A stretch of 64,000 nt of DNA from Motilibacter aurantiacus (GTDB lineage: Bacteria; Actinomycetota; Actinomycetes; Motilibacterales; Motilibacteraceae), in contig NZ_JAANNO010000003.1 in assembly GCF_011250645.1 (NCBI RefSeq), positions 404,145-468,144 of the forward strand, written 5' to 3'. The position numbers were made by a program, and so were the translations under genes. Below the pieces are notes generated by a model, which did no database searches, had not been told where the DNA came from, and worked only from the letters and a program-made list of their open reading frames with translations. Shown here piece after piece: positions 33,194-42,127 of the stretch; the first letter of the stretch is position 1, and the number at the start of each line of letters is the position of its first letter.

Positions 33194-34585
33194 TCACGCC
33201 ATCGCCGCAGGAGCCCGGGAGGGCCCGAGCCGGGTGGCGAGGAAGGTGCCCACGAGCGTGACCGTGCCCATGAGGCCGAAGATCGCGAGGAACGACCCCG
33301 CCCCCCATCCCGCCTCGACCCCGAGCGCGCTGTGCAGCACCCCCGCGCCGGCGATGAGCAGGGTTCCGCCGAGCGCGTCGGACAGCTGCAGGGCTGCGAT
33401 GTCGCCGCCCCGCTCGGACTCCTCGGATCGCTCGAGCAGCAGCACGCTGACGCCGGAGACCGACAGGCCCATGCCCAGCCCCGCGAAGGCCCAGCCGACG
33501 GCGGCGAGCGCCGGCGGCAGCGACTCCGCGAGCGCGGCGGCGACGAGCCCGATCCCCGCGAGGACGGCGACCGTCCCGACCCCGATGAGCAAGGGGCGGT
33601 GCGCGGCCGCGGCCGGCCGGCCCTGCCAGAGCGAGCCGCCGGCCCAGCCGACCGCGGCGGTCGTGAGGGCCAGCCCCGCCACGCCCGGGCTGAGCCCGCG
33701 CTGCTCGACCAGCATGAGCGGGATGAAGGCGTCCGCCCCGAAGAACGCGCCGGCCATGACCCCGCGCAGCAGGACGATGGAGGGCACGCCGCGAGCGGCG
33801 CGCAGCGTGCCGGCGGGCAGCAGGTGGCGCAGCGTCGGGGCCATGAGGGCCAGCCCGGCGACGGCGAGCGGCACGGCGGCCAGGTCGAGGCGCTGCCCGG
33901 CGTACTGCAGGAGGACCACGCCGAGCGCGAGGACGCCGGCCCGCCACACCCGCCGCCGGCTCTTCGCCGCCGACATCTCCGCCTCGCCGGCGCCGACCGC
34001 CATCGCCGGCACGGCGGCCAGGAGCGCCGCCGCCGCCAGCGGCACGACCCCGAGGAAGACCCACCGCCACGACACCGACTCGGCGAGCCACCCGGCGACG
34101 CTCGGCCCGAGCACGCTCGGCAGCACCCAGCAGGCGGACAGCAGGCTGAGCGCCCGCGGGCGCAGGTGCTCCGGGTACGCCGCGGCCACCGCCACGTAGA
34201 TGGCCACGATCGTGCCGCCGGACATGCCCTGGACCGCGCGGCCGGCGATGAAGACCGGCATCGAGCTGGCCGTGCCGGCGACGACGAGGCCCACCATGAA
34301 CGCCCCGACCGCGCCCGCGACCACCGCCCGCGGGCTCAGCCGCACGGCGAGGTCGCCGGCCACCACCATGGAGACCAGGGAGACGGCGAGGAACGCGCTG
34401 AAGCCCCACGCGTAGAGCGCCTCGCCGTCGAGCTCGCGCGCGACGACGGGCATGGCGGTCGCCACCGCGATCGACTCGAACGCGATGGCGAGGACGAGCG
34501 CGACGATGCCCGCGGTCAGCCGGCGGTGAGGGCGTGCGAAAACGCCCCCCGACCGGGCGGCCGCGGGCTCAGCAAGGGGTGCCAG
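33194..34585 (-). CDS. MFS transporter with uncertain (CTG?) start
   Basis: A multidrug-type major facilitator with 12 or more helices. The first ATG (34465) would remove helix 1. The in-frame sequence upstream reads LTAGIVALVLAIAFESIAVATAMPVVARELDG, clearly helix 1 of the fold. Between the in-frame stop at 34604-34606 and this helix there is no ATG or TTG, and the only GTG (34477) lies inside the helix. CTG 34585 would give 463 residues starting MAPLAEPAAARSGG. An alternative is translational coupling or a sequence error. Substrate unknown; the motif LSPRAVVAGAVGAFMVGL and GRAVQGMSGG fit drug exporters. Confidence 0.8.
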   Translation of the reverse strand: MAPLAEPAAARSGGVFARPHRRLTAGIVALVLAIAFESIAVATAMPVVARELDGEALYAWGFSAFLAVSLVSMVVAGDLAVRLSPRAVVAGAVGAFMVGLVVAGTASSMPVFIAGRAVQGMSGGTIVAIYVAVAAAYPEHLRPRALSLLSACWVLPSVLGPSVAGWLAESVSWRWVFLGVVPLAAAALLAAVPAMAVGAGEAEMSAAKSRRRVWRAGVLALGVVLLQYAGQRLDLAAVPLAVAGLALMAPTLRHLLPAGTLRAARGVPSIVLLRGVMAGAFFGADAFIPLMLVEQRGLSPGVAGLALTTAAVGWAGGSLWQGRPAAAAHRPLLIGVGTVAVLAGIGLVAAALAESLPPALAAVGWAFAGLGMGLSVSGVSVLLLERSEESERGGDIAALQLSDALGGTLLIAGAGVLHSALGVEAGWGAGSFLAIFGLMGTVTLVGTFLATRLGPSRAPAAMA

Positions 34586-34603
34586 GGGAGGTGCCGCGCC
34601 CGC

Positions 34604-34891
34604 TCAGTCGTCCGAGCCGTCGTCGCCCGGGGGCAGCGACTCGTAGATCTCCTTGCAGGTCGGGCAGACCGGGTAGCGCTGCGGGTCGCGGCTCGGCACC
34701 CAGACCTTGCCGCAGAGGGCGCGGATCGGCGTGCCGGTCACCATCGCCTCGACAATCTTGTCCTTCGGCGCGTAGTGCGCGAAGCGCTCGTGGTCGCCGT
34801 CGTCGTTGCTCGTCTGCGGGGTCCGCTCGACCTCCTGCTCCAGCAGGGTGCCGCCGCCGAAGCCGGGCTCGTCGAAACCGGGGCTGCTCAT
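34604..34891 (-). CDS. DUF3039 protein
   Basis: Encodes 95 residues, the usual size for actinobacterial DUF3039. Core: ERFAHYAPKDKIVEAMVTGTPIRALCGKVWVPSRDPQRYPVCPTCKEIYESLPP. The C61-x(n)-CPTC pattern could bind zinc. Function unknown. ATG 34891 is preceded by TAGCAT (34898-34903) with a 6-nt gap, so it is leaderless. The MFS gene follows on the same strand in an open frame directly after its stop. Confidence 0.9.
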   Translation of the reverse strand: MSSPGFDEPGFGGGTLLEQEVERTPQTSNDDGDHERFAHYAPKDKIVEAMVTGTPIRALCGKVWVPSRDPQRYPVCPTCKEIYESLPPGDDGSDD

Positions 34892-34897
34892 GCGGGC

Positions 34898-34903
34898 ATG
34901 CTA
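34898..34903 (-). promoter_or_regulatory. -10 box TAGCAT of the DUF3039 gene, leaderless
   Basis: TAGCAT on the minus strand, then GCCCGC and ATG 34891. Confidence 0.6.
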
Positions 34904-34965
34904 CGGCGCGCGCGGGGCTTCCCGGGCCGCGCCCGCACGAGCCCGCCCACCCGGAGGCGCCCGGG

Positions 34966-35574
34966 TCAGTTGCGGCTCGGGTCCTCGGGCATCGTCGACA
35001 GCAGTGCCCGGCGGTCGGTCTGGCGCCGCAGCACTGCCCGCCACAGCCCTTCGGGGCTCGTGCTGAACGCGTCGCCGGGCAGCGAGTCCACGACGAGCCA
35101 CGCGTCGGCCGCCAGCTCGCCCTCCAGCTGGCCGGAGCCCCAGCCCGCGTACCCGGCGAAGACCCGCATCGCGGCGGTGCGGCTGGCGAGGATCTCCGGC
35201 GGGGCGTCGAGGTCGACCAGGCCCAGGGCGCCGACGACCTGGCGCCAGCCGAGCGGCTCGGGGTCCTCGGCCGCGGGGACCGTCGCCAGCAGGGCCAGCG
35301 CCAGCGCGCTGTCCAGCGCGACCGGGCCGCCACGGAAGACCACGGAGGGGTCGGACATGTGCCCGGCCCAGGACGGCAGCGCGTCGGCGACGGGCACGTC
35401 GGTCGGCCGGTTGAGCACCACGCCGAGGGCGCCGCCGCCGTCGTGGTCGAGCACGAGCACCACGGACCCGGCGAAGCTGGGGTCGACCAGCGCAGGTGCC
35501 GCGACCAGCAGCCGGCCGGCCAGCTGGCCGGCTCCCGCGCCGGCCCCCTCCGACATGCTCCGCCCCTCGGTCAT
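34966..35574 (-). CDS. YqgE/AlgH family protein
   Basis: Encodes 202 residues from ATG 35574 (ATG 35556 is a second choice). The DUF179 pattern is clear: LAGRLLVAAPALVDPSFAGSVVLVLDHDGGGALGVVLNRPTDVPV, then VVFRGGPVALDSALAL and VFAGYAGWGSGQLEGELAADAWLVVDSLPGDAF. YqgE proteins are conserved and soluble; in proteobacteria AlgH is linked to regulation, but the molecular activity is unknown. The last gene of a minus-strand run that includes the VanZ-like and malic enzyme genes. Confidence 0.93.
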   Translation of the reverse strand: MTEGRSMSEGAGAGAGQLAGRLLVAAPALVDPSFAGSVVLVLDHDGGGALGVVLNRPTDVPVADALPSWAGHMSDPSVVFRGGPVALDSALALALLATVPAAEDPEPLGWRQVVGALGLVDLDAPPEILASRTAAMRVFAGYAGWGSGQLEGELAADAWLVVDSLPGDAFSTSPEGLWRAVLRRQTDRRALLSTMPEDPSRN

Positions 35575-35584
35575 GGCCTCCCCG

Positions 35585-36028
35585 TCACTGCTCCGCCCGC
35601 CCCGCGTCCGGGGGCGTGCCCTTCCGCTGCCGGCGGGCCCGCTCGACGCGGTCGAAGTGGTGCCCGGCCACGAGCGCCCCAAGCGCGATCCCCACCACGT
35701 CCGCGACCGCGTCGAGGACGTCGCCGCTGCGCCGCGGCAGCAACGTCCCCTGCAGCACCTCGCTGATCACGGCGTGCGCGCCGAGGACGCCGAGCAGGGC
35801 GGCGGCGGGCAGCCGGAGCCGCAGCCCGGACCACGCGACCAGCCCGAAGATCGCGGCGTGCACGGCCTTGTCGAGGTACGGCACCCCTCCGCCGGGGCCG
35901 GAGGACGGCGTGTACACGACGACGAGCTGGAGCACGATCGCCGCGACGAAAACCGCCCACCGGGCCGGCGTGCGCAGCGAGCCGCCCCGCTCGACGGGCT
36001 CGGACGCCTGCTCGCTCGTCGACGTCAC
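35585..36028 (-). CDS. VanZ-like membrane protein
   Basis: Encodes 147 residues with four membrane helices. VanZ-like order: WAVFVAAIVLQLVVVYTPSSGPGGGVPYLDKAVHAAIFGLVAWSGLRL, then the H-x-x-x-E region AHAVISEVLQGTLLPRRSGDVLDAVADVVGIALG with conserved E and R-x-x-D. Members are uncharacterised apart from teicoplanin-resistance VanZ. GTG 36028 has GGAGGAG upstream and overlaps the malic enzyme stop by 4 nt (GTGA), so the two are coupled. Confidence 0.85.
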   Translation of the reverse strand: MTSTSEQASEPVERGGSLRTPARWAVFVAAIVLQLVVVYTPSSGPGGGVPYLDKAVHAAIFGLVAWSGLRLRLPAAALLGVLGAHAVISEVLQGTLLPRRSGDVLDAVADVVGIALGALVAGHHFDRVERARRQRKGTPPDAGRAEQ

Positions 36029-37479
36029 GCGCGCTCCTCCACGTCCTGCTCCCCGGGCAGCTCGTCCAACGGCTGCGCGGCCACCGACGTGCCACCGCGG
36101 GCCGCCGCCGTGCGGACGGCCGAGGCGACGGCGTCGGCCACCCCCGGGTGGAACACGCTGGGGACGATGTACGCCGCGTTGAGCTCGTCGTCGGCGACCA
36201 CCGCCGCGAGGGCACGCGCCGCGGCGAGCAGCAGCTCGTTCGTCACGCCGCGGCTCTGGGCGTCCAGCAGGCCGCGGAACACGCCGGGGAAGGCGAGCAC
36301 GTTGTTGATCTGGTTCGGCGCGTCGCTGCGACCGGTCGCGACGACCTCGGCGTGCTCGGCCGCGTCGACCGGGTCCACCTCCGGGTCCGGGTTGGCCAGC
36401 GCGAACACCACCGAGCGCGGCGCCATGGTGGCGATGTCGTCGCCGGTGAGGATGCCGGGGGCGGAGACCCCGACGAAGACGTCCGCGCCGGCGAGCGCGC
36501 CCTTCAGCGGCCCCTGGTAGCCGCGCGGGTTGGTCCGCCGCGCGATGTCGCAGAGCCGCTCGTCGGTGGCGGGCCGGTCCGGGTGGAGCGCGCCGTGCTC
36601 GTCGCAGACGACCACGTCGCGTGCCCCGGCGGCGAGCAGGAGGTCGAGGATCGCGGTGCCCGCCGCTCCGGCGCCCGCCATGACGATGCGCACGTCGGGC
36701 AGCGCCTTGTCCACCACGCGCAAGGCGTTGGTGAGCGCCGCCAGCACGACGATGGCGGTCCCGTGCTGGTCGTCGTGGAAGACCGGGATGTCGAGCAGAT
36801 CGCGCAGCCGGCGCTCGACCTCGAAGCAGCGGGGGGCGGAGATGTCCTCGAGGTTGATGCCGGCGAACACCGGCGCGATCCGCACCACGGTCTCGACGAT
36901 CTCGTCGACGTCCTGGGTGTCCAGGCAGATCGGGAAGGCGTCGATGCCCGCGAAGCGCTTGAACAGCGCCGCCTTGCCCTCCATCACCGGCAGCGCGGGC
37001 TTCGGCCCGAGGTTGCCGAGCCCCAGCACAGCCGACCCGTCGGTCACGACGGCGACCGTGTTGCGCTTGATGGTCAGCCGCCGGGCGTCCTCGGGGTTCT
37101 CCGCGATCGCCAGGCAGACCCGCGCGACGCCTGGCGTGTAGACCATCGACAGGTCGTCGCGGTTGCGGATGGGGACCTTCGAGGTGACCTCGATCTTGCC
37201 CCCGAGGTGCAGGAGGAACGTCCGGTCGGAGACCTTGCCGATGGTGACGCCGTCGAGCCGGCGCAGCGCGTCGACCAGCTCCCCGGCGTGGTCGCTGGAG
37301 CGGGCCGCCATCGTGACGTCGATCCGGACGACCTTCGGGCCGCTGGCGGTGACGTCGAGCGCCGACACGACGCCCCCGGCCTGCTCCACCGCCGCGGTCA
37401 GCCGGCTGACGGCCCCGCCCGCGGCCGGCAGCTCCAGCCGCACGGTGATCGAGTACGACACGCTGGGCGCCAGGGTCAT
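36025..37479 (-). CDS. NAD(P)-dependent malic enzyme with N-terminal ACT domain
   Basis: Encodes 484 residues. An ACT-like regulatory domain (about 1-90; SYSITVRLELPAAGGAVSRLTAAVEQAGG) precedes the malic enzyme: DDLSMVYTPGVARVCLAIAE (catalytic Tyr), KPALPVMEGKAALFK (catalytic Lys), NLEDISAPRCFEVE (metal E/D), VFHDDQHGTAIV and the NAD fold GAGAAGTAILDLLL, with SAPNQINN-like end motif SDAPNQINNVLAFPGVF. Converts malate to pyruvate and CO2. Start ATG 37479; a CACCAT box 7 nt upstream is a weak leaderless -10. Confidence 0.94.
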   Translation of the reverse strand: MTLAPSVSYSITVRLELPAAGGAVSRLTAAVEQAGGVVSALDVTASGPKVVRIDVTMAARSSDHAGELVDALRRLDGVTIGKVSDRTFLLHLGGKIEVTSKVPIRNRDDLSMVYTPGVARVCLAIAENPEDARRLTIKRNTVAVVTDGSAVLGLGNLGPKPALPVMEGKAALFKRFAGIDAFPICLDTQDVDEIVETVVRIAPVFAGINLEDISAPRCFEVERRLRDLLDIPVFHDDQHGTAIVVLAALTNALRVVDKALPDVRIVMAGAGAAGTAILDLLLAAGARDVVVCDEHGALHPDRPATDERLCDIARRTNPRGYQGPLKGALAGADVFVGVSAPGILTGDDIATMAPRSVVFALANPDPEVDPVDAAEHAEVVATGRSDAPNQINNVLAFPGVFRGLLDAQSRGVTNELLLAAARALAAVVADDELNAAYIVPSVFHPGVADAVASAVRTAAARGGTSVAAQPLDELPGEQDVEERA

Positions 37480-37519
37480 GTCGGAGATGGTGCCACCCGC
37501 AGGTGGGTACGACGCGCAG

Positions 37520-38491
37520 GTGCAGACTTTCTTGCCGTACCCGGACTTCGTGGCGAGCGCCCAGGCCCTCGACGACAAGCGCCTGGGCAAGCAGCGGGTC
37601 GAGACGTTCCAGATCCTGCGCGCCCTCGTCTGGCCCCAGTACGGCTGGAAGAACCATCCCGCCACCCGGATGTGGCGCGGCTTCACCCCCGCGCTCGTGG
37701 CCTACGGGCTGGCGACCTGCGACGTCTGGGAGCGCCGCGGGCGGGCGGAGGCCACCCGCGCGTCCCTGCTGGCGTTCACCGGCGGCCGGGAGCCGCAGTG
37801 GGAGCAGCTGCTGGAGCAGGGCCAGCTGCCGCCGTGGCTGGGCGAGGAGGCGTTCCACCTGAGCCACCGGTCGGCCCTGCTGCGCAAGGAGCCGGAGTAC
37901 TACCGGGACAGGTTCCCCGGGACGCCCGACGACCTGGACTACCTGTGGCCCGCCCCCGCCTTCCCCCGGTGGCCGATCCGGCGCGGCCGGGAGAAGGAGC
38001 TCCCGGTGTACGCCGCGCTGGAGCTGCTCGGGCGCGCCGAGGCGACCGAGGAGCAGGAGAAGGCGGTGTGGGCGCTGCAGGACGGCGAGGACGCCGAGCT
38101 CACGCTCACGCAGGAGAGCGAGGTGACGGCGTCCGGGCTGCTGGCCGGGCTCTGCACCCCCGGCGCCACGCTCTGGGTACGCCGCGGCCCCGCCCTGCCG
38201 CACTCCCCCGGCGCGCACGAGCCGCACCGGCCGCCCGCGCCGGGGGCGAAGACCTCGGCCTCCATCGCCAAGCCCCCGACCCCGGACGCGGTCGCCGCGA
38301 TGGAGGCCGAGGCCACCGCCGAGCCGGAGTTCCGGTTCCTGCGTCCGGCGTCGGTGACGCGGGCGTCGGCGAAGGGCGCCGGCCTCGTCGTGGTGGACGT
38401 CGACGACGACGAGCCACCGGTCGAGCTGCCCGCGCTCGGCCTGCCCGTGCTCACCCTGCGGGGGGCTCGACCGGAGGAACGTCCAGCGTGA
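37520..38491 (+). CDS. Pyr_excise-family (MSMEG_6728-like) protein
   Basis: Encodes 323 residues. The N-terminal 150 residues match the pyrimidine-dimer DNA glycosylase/Pyr_excise domain: MQTFLPYPDFVASAQALDDKRLGKQRVETFQILRAL, then WKNHPATRMWRGFTPALVAYGLA and HLSHRSALLRKEPEYYR. The C-terminal half is disordered and proline- and alanine-rich. A T4 endonuclease V-like role in DNA repair is suggested by family but not shown. GTG 37520 is chosen because the domain begins there. Its last 41 bp overlap the convergent SpoIIE gene. Confidence 0.85.
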   Translation: MQTFLPYPDFVASAQALDDKRLGKQRVETFQILRALVWPQYGWKNHPATRMWRGFTPALVAYGLATCDVWERRGRAEATRASLLAFTGGREPQWEQLLEQGQLPPWLGEEAFHLSHRSALLRKEPEYYRDRFPGTPDDLDYLWPAPAFPRWPIRRGREKELPVYAALELLGRAEATEEQEKAVWALQDGEDAELTLTQESEVTASGLLAGLCTPGATLWVRRGPALPHSPGAHEPHRPPAPGAKTSASIAKPPTPDAVAAMEAEATAEPEFRFLRPASVTRASAKGAGLVVVDVDDDEPPVELPALGLPVLTLRGARPEERPA

Positions 38492-40970
38492 ACCAGACGA
38501 CCTTGCCGTCGGGCAGCGCCCGCGCACCCCAGTTGCGGGACAGGGCCTGGACGAGCGCGAGCCCGCGTCCGCCCTCGTCCTCGAAGCTTGCGTGGCGCAG
38601 CCGCGGCAGCCGGGTGTCGGAGTCGCGCACCTCGATGTGCAGGCTGCGCTCGGCGCGGCGCACGAGCAGCTGGCAGCTGCCCCGCGGGGCGTAGCGGATC
38701 GCGTTGGTCACGACCTCGCTGACCAGCAGCTCACCGGCGATCGCGGCCGGGTCGTCGCCGAGGCCCCAGCGCTCGAGGGCCGCGGAGAACATGGCGCGGG
38801 CCGGGGAGACCGCCGCGGGGTCGGGCGGCAGCGTCGCGGACACCACCAGCTCGTCCTGGCCGAAGCTCGCGCGCACCAGCAGCACCGCGACGTCGTCCGG
38901 GCGCCCGGGCGCGTGCTGAGCGCCGGCCTTGATCGCCGCGTCGCAGAGGCCGTCGAGGTCGTCCCAGCCGTCGCGCAGCGCCTCCGCGAGCCGGGCGATG
39001 CCGTCGTCGACGTCCTGGCCGGGCGCCTCCACGAGCCCGTCGGTGTAGAGCGCGAGGCCGGTGCCGTGCGGCATCGGCACCTCGAAGTCCTCGTAGCCCA
39101 GGTCGGCCCGGACCCCGAGCGGCACGCCGACGGGGCCGCGCAGCACCTCCGGCTCGCCGCCCGGCGGCACCAGGATGGGCGGGACGTGGCCGGCGCTGGC
39201 GAGCGTCAGCGTGCCCCGGCCCGGGTCGAAGACGGCGTAGACGCAGGTGACGATCTGCCCCTCGGCCAGCCCGGCGACAGCGAGGTCGAGCGCGCGGAGC
39301 ACCTCCGACGGGGGCGGGTCCTGGTACGCGAGCACCCGCACCGCCGTCCGCACCTGGCCCATGACGGCAGCAGCGTGCAGCCCGCGGCCCATGACGTCGC
39401 CGACCACGATCGCGACCCGGCCGCTCGGGAGCGGGATCACGTCGGCCCAGTCGCCGCCCACCTGGGTGCCGGTCGCGCCCGGCAGGTAGCGCCAGGCGGC
39501 GTCCAGCCCCTCCGTCCCGGTCAGGACCTCGGGCAGCAGGCTGCGCTGCAGGGCGACCGCCGCGGAGCGCTGCTGCTCGTAGGAGAGCGCGTTGGCCACG
39601 GCGACCGACGCCCGGTTGACCAGGTCACGCGCGAGCTCGGCCTCCGCCGGGCCGTACCTGCGCCCGCTGCGCGAGAGGACCATCGTGGTCACGCCGATGA
39701 CCTGGCCGGCCACCATCATCGGCAGCACGAGCACGCTGCGCCCGCCGACGGCCTTGACGAAGCCCGCGTCCTTGCCCTGCGGAACCTGCTGAGGCACGGC
39801 GTCGACGTCCGGGACCAGGTGCTCCTCCCCCAGCTCGGCGGCGCGTCGCAGCGGGTGGCCGTGGGGGTAGTCGTAGACCTGCCCCACGTGGCGGACGGCC
39901 GCCGGGGGGACGTCGACGCCCTCGGCGTGCCGGATCGCCGTGCGGCGCAGCCCGCCGTCCTCCTCGCGCAGGTCGACGAAGGCGTGGTCGGCCAGCGCGG
40001 GGACGATGAGGTCGCAGAGGTTCGACATGGTCAGCCGGGGGTCGAGCGACCCGGCGAGCAGCTCACCGGCGCGCACGATGAAGGCGAGCCGCTCGGCCGC
40101 CTCCGCCCGCTCCTGCTGCGCCCGCCGCTGCGACGTCACGTCGCGGATGATCGAGCCGACGCCGACCGGCTGCCCGGCGTGCTCGAGCCGGAAGAACGAG
40201 CCGAGCCAGGTCCGCGCGCCGCCGGGGTCGGCCCCGCTGCCCCCGCTGTCGCCGGAGGTGACGATCTCGACGTCCGGCGCCGGGGCGCCGGTGCGCAGCA
40301 CGCGGTCGACGACCTCGTCGACGTCGGCCGCGACGGTGGGCAGCGCTTGTGTGAAGCGTTGGCCGCGGTGCTCGTCGTCGGGAACGCCGTCGAGCAGCTC
40401 CAGGGCCCGGTTGACCCGGGTGAACCGGCCGCGGGTGTCGAAGACCGCCAGCCCGACCGGCGCCTCCCGGAAGAGCGCGTCCACGAGCGCGAGGTCGCGC
40501 CGCGTCGCCTGCCGGCGGCGGGTGTCCTCCAGGACGGCGACCGCGCCCGCCGGCGCACCGTCCGCGTCGCGCAGCGGGGTGCCCTTCCAGGACAGCGCCC
40601 GGACGTCGCCGTTGCCGAGCCGGACGGGGGTCTCGCGCGCCATCGGCTCACCGGCGAGGAGCCGTCGGACGGCGTCGACGAGGCTGTCGTCCTGGCCGAG
40701 CAGGACGCTGCGACCGGCCCACCGCCCCGCGGGCAGCTGGAGGAGCTCCGCGGCGGCGCTGTTGCACACGGCGATGCGGCCTCGGGCGTCGAGCACGATC
40801 GTCGCCACCGCCAGCGCGTCGAGCACGTCGGCCAGAGCCGGGCCTGCGCTCCCCGCCGGGACGCCCGGCTCGCCTGCGGGCAGGGGCGCCTCGGACGCCG
40901 GCACAGGCGGGGACCCGGCCGGTGGCGCGGCCTCCTCGTCGCGCTGCATCGGCGAAGTCACGTTCGTCAC
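38451..40970 (-). CDS. multidomain SpoIIE phosphatase: PAS-PAS-GAF-PP2C-HATPase
   Basis: Encodes about 839 residues. Order: Pro/Ala-rich lead; PAS 1 (about 40-150; ALAVATIVLDARGRIAVCNSAA); PAS 2 (about 155-285; LFREAPVGLAVFDTRGRFTRVN); GAF (about 310-475); PP2C/SpoIIE (about 490-700; GGDWADVIPLPSGRVAIVVGDVMGRGLHAA and ASAGHVPPIL); RsbW-type ATPase (about 715-830; ELLVSEVVTNAIRYAPRG, DEGGRGLALVQALS). Phosphatase plus kinase on one chain suggests it sets an anti-anti-sigma factor's phosphorylation in response to PAS/GAF signals. Start GTG 40970 or 40961; TACCGT at 40969-40974 fits a leaderless -10. Confidence 0.9.
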   Translation of the reverse strand: MTNVTSPMQRDEEAAPPAGSPPVPASEAPLPAGEPGVPAGSAGPALADVLDALAVATIVLDARGRIAVCNSAAAELLQLPAGRWAGRSVLLGQDDSLVDAVRRLLAGEPMARETPVRLGNGDVRALSWKGTPLRDADGAPAGAVAVLEDTRRRQATRRDLALVDALFREAPVGLAVFDTRGRFTRVNRALELLDGVPDDEHRGQRFTQALPTVAADVDEVVDRVLRTGAPAPDVEIVTSGDSGGSGADPGGARTWLGSFFRLEHAGQPVGVGSIIRDVTSQRRAQQERAEAAERLAFIVRAGELLAGSLDPRLTMSNLCDLIVPALADHAFVDLREEDGGLRRTAIRHAEGVDVPPAAVRHVGQVYDYPHGHPLRRAAELGEEHLVPDVDAVPQQVPQGKDAGFVKAVGGRSVLVLPMMVAGQVIGVTTMVLSRSGRRYGPAEAELARDLVNRASVAVANALSYEQQRSAAVALQRSLLPEVLTGTEGLDAAWRYLPGATGTQVGGDWADVIPLPSGRVAIVVGDVMGRGLHAAAVMGQVRTAVRVLAYQDPPPSEVLRALDLAVAGLAEGQIVTCVYAVFDPGRGTLTLASAGHVPPILVPPGGEPEVLRGPVGVPLGVRADLGYEDFEVPMPHGTGLALYTDGLVEAPGQDVDDGIARLAEALRDGWDDLDGLCDAAIKAGAQHAPGRPDDVAVLLVRASFGQDELVVSATLPPDPAAVSPARAMFSAALERWGLGDDPAAIAGELLVSEVVTNAIRYAPRGSCQLLVRRAERSLHIEVRDSDTRLPRLRHASFEDEGGRGLALVQALSRNWGARALPDGKVVWFTLDVPPVEPPAG

Positions 40971-41102
40971 GGTAGTGCCCCGTTGGTCGGTCAGGGGGGA
41001 CAAGCCTGCTGCTCGCCCCGGTCAGCGCAGCCGGAGACCGGTCGAGAACCGGTCGAGAACCGCATCGAGGCGCGCTCGCGAGCGGTCCGGCACCTCTCGG
41101 GC

Positions 41103-41303
41103 TCAGCCTGGCGGCAGCCCCGGCGGCGCGGGCGGGGGCGGGGGCGGCAGCGCCCCTGGGTCGGGCGAGGGCTCCGGCACCGGCGGCGGCAGCTCGGTCG
41201 GGTCGTCCGGCAGCAGCGGCCCCGGGTCGTCCGGGATCGGCTCTGCGGGGTCGAGCGGCGGCAGGTCGGGCACCGGCTCCGGCTCGGTCTGCGGCAAGGT
41301 CAT
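41103..41303 (-). CDS. proline-rich short protein
   Basis: Encodes 66 residues starting MTLPQTEPEPVPDLPPLDPAEPIPDD; about 40% proline, acidic, ending PGLPPG, with no membrane or catalytic features. It sits upstream of the SpoIIE gene and downstream of the PAP2 gene on the same strand. Possibly a real disordered protein, or a fortuitous frame in Pro-codon-rich DNA. ATG 41303 follows GGGGGTC. Confidence 0.4.
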   Translation of the reverse strand: MTLPQTEPEPVPDLPPLDPAEPIPDDPGPLLPDDPTELPPPVPEPSPDPGALPPPPPPAPPGLPPG

Positions 41304-41380
41304 GACCCCCAGGCTCCCCCCGGCGCGCCTGCCCTGAAACGGCCTCGACGGCTCGTCGCCCCCCGCGGCGACGGCAGCGC

Positions 41381-42127
41381 CTACGCCGCGACCGCGTACT
41401 CCTGCCGGCTGCGCAGCAGCACTCCCCGCGGCCCCACCAGCGCGAAGCTCACGACGAAGAGGGCGCCGGCGACCAGCGCGTCGAGCCAGTAGTGGTTCGC
41501 CGTCACGACCACGACGATCAGCGTGATCGCCGGATGGGCCAGGATCAGGTAGCGCCAGCGCGAGCGGATCGTCGCCATGACGGCCGCCGCCACGATGATG
41601 GCCCAGCCCACGTGGAGCGAGGGCATCGCGGCGTACTGGTTGGCCAGGGCCGTCGCGGTCGGGGAGGAGTAGACGGACTCGTTGTAGTAGAGCCCGGTGT
41701 CGACGAAGCCCGGCAGCATCCGCGGCGGGGCGAGTGGCAGGACCACGTGGAGCACGAGCGCGACCATCGTCATCGTGGCCATGACCCGCCGGACCCAGAA
41801 GTAGTGGCCGTGGGCGAAGAACCAGAGGCCGAGCAGCATGGCGGCGGCCGCCGGGAAGTGCACCCAGGCGTAGTACTTGTTGGCCAGTTGCACGAGGTCG
41901 GGTGACCCGAGGGCCAGGCTCTGCGCCCACGCTTCCTGCGGCAGCCGGAGCACGCGCTCCAGGTGCAGGATCGCGTAGGCGTTCTGCTTGGCCGTCGCGA
42001 CCGACTCAGCGCTGAGCAGCCGGCCGAACTTGTAGACCACGAGGAGCACGGCGACCAGCAGGAGCTCCCTCGCCCCCTGTGGCACCCGTCGCCCGGCGCC
42101 GCGTACGACTCCCACGACCGCAGTCAC
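41381..42127 (-). CDS. PAP2-family membrane phosphatase / phosphotransferase
   Basis: Encodes 248 residues with about six helices. PAP2 catalytic pieces: YAAMPSLHVGWAI (motif 2, S-x-x-H) and ANHYWLDALVAGA (motif 3, H-x-x-x-D); the first motif region is around KFGRLLSAESVATAKQN. The layout matches the actinobacterial inositol-phosphotransferase-like PAP2 subgroup rather than soluble acid phosphatases. Likely acts on a lipid phosphate or phosphoinositol headgroup (inference). GTG 42127 with GGGGAGG upstream. Confidence 0.87.
   Translation of the reverse strand: MTAVVGVVRGAGRRVPQGARELLLVAVLLVVYKFGRLLSAESVATAKQNAYAILHLERVLRLPQEAWAQSLALGSPDLVQLANKYYAWVHFPAAAAMLLGLWFFAHGHYFWVRRVMATMTMVALVLHVVLPLAPPRMLPGFVDTGLYYNESVYSSPTATALANQYAAMPSLHVGWAIIVAAAVMATIRSRWRYLILAHPAITLIVVVVTANHYWLDALVAGALFVVSFALVGPRGVLLRSRQEYAVAA

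Noticed and set aside
35585-38527. 980-codon minus-strand open frame
   Set aside because: Only its 3' 147 codons (VanZ-like) make a recognisable protein; the rest is out-of-frame shadow of malic enzyme and the Pyr_excise gene.
41012-41102. Repeated ACCGGTCGAGA (two copies) upstream of the SpoIIE gene
   Set aside because: Too short and only two copies; could be an operator but there is no supporting evidence.
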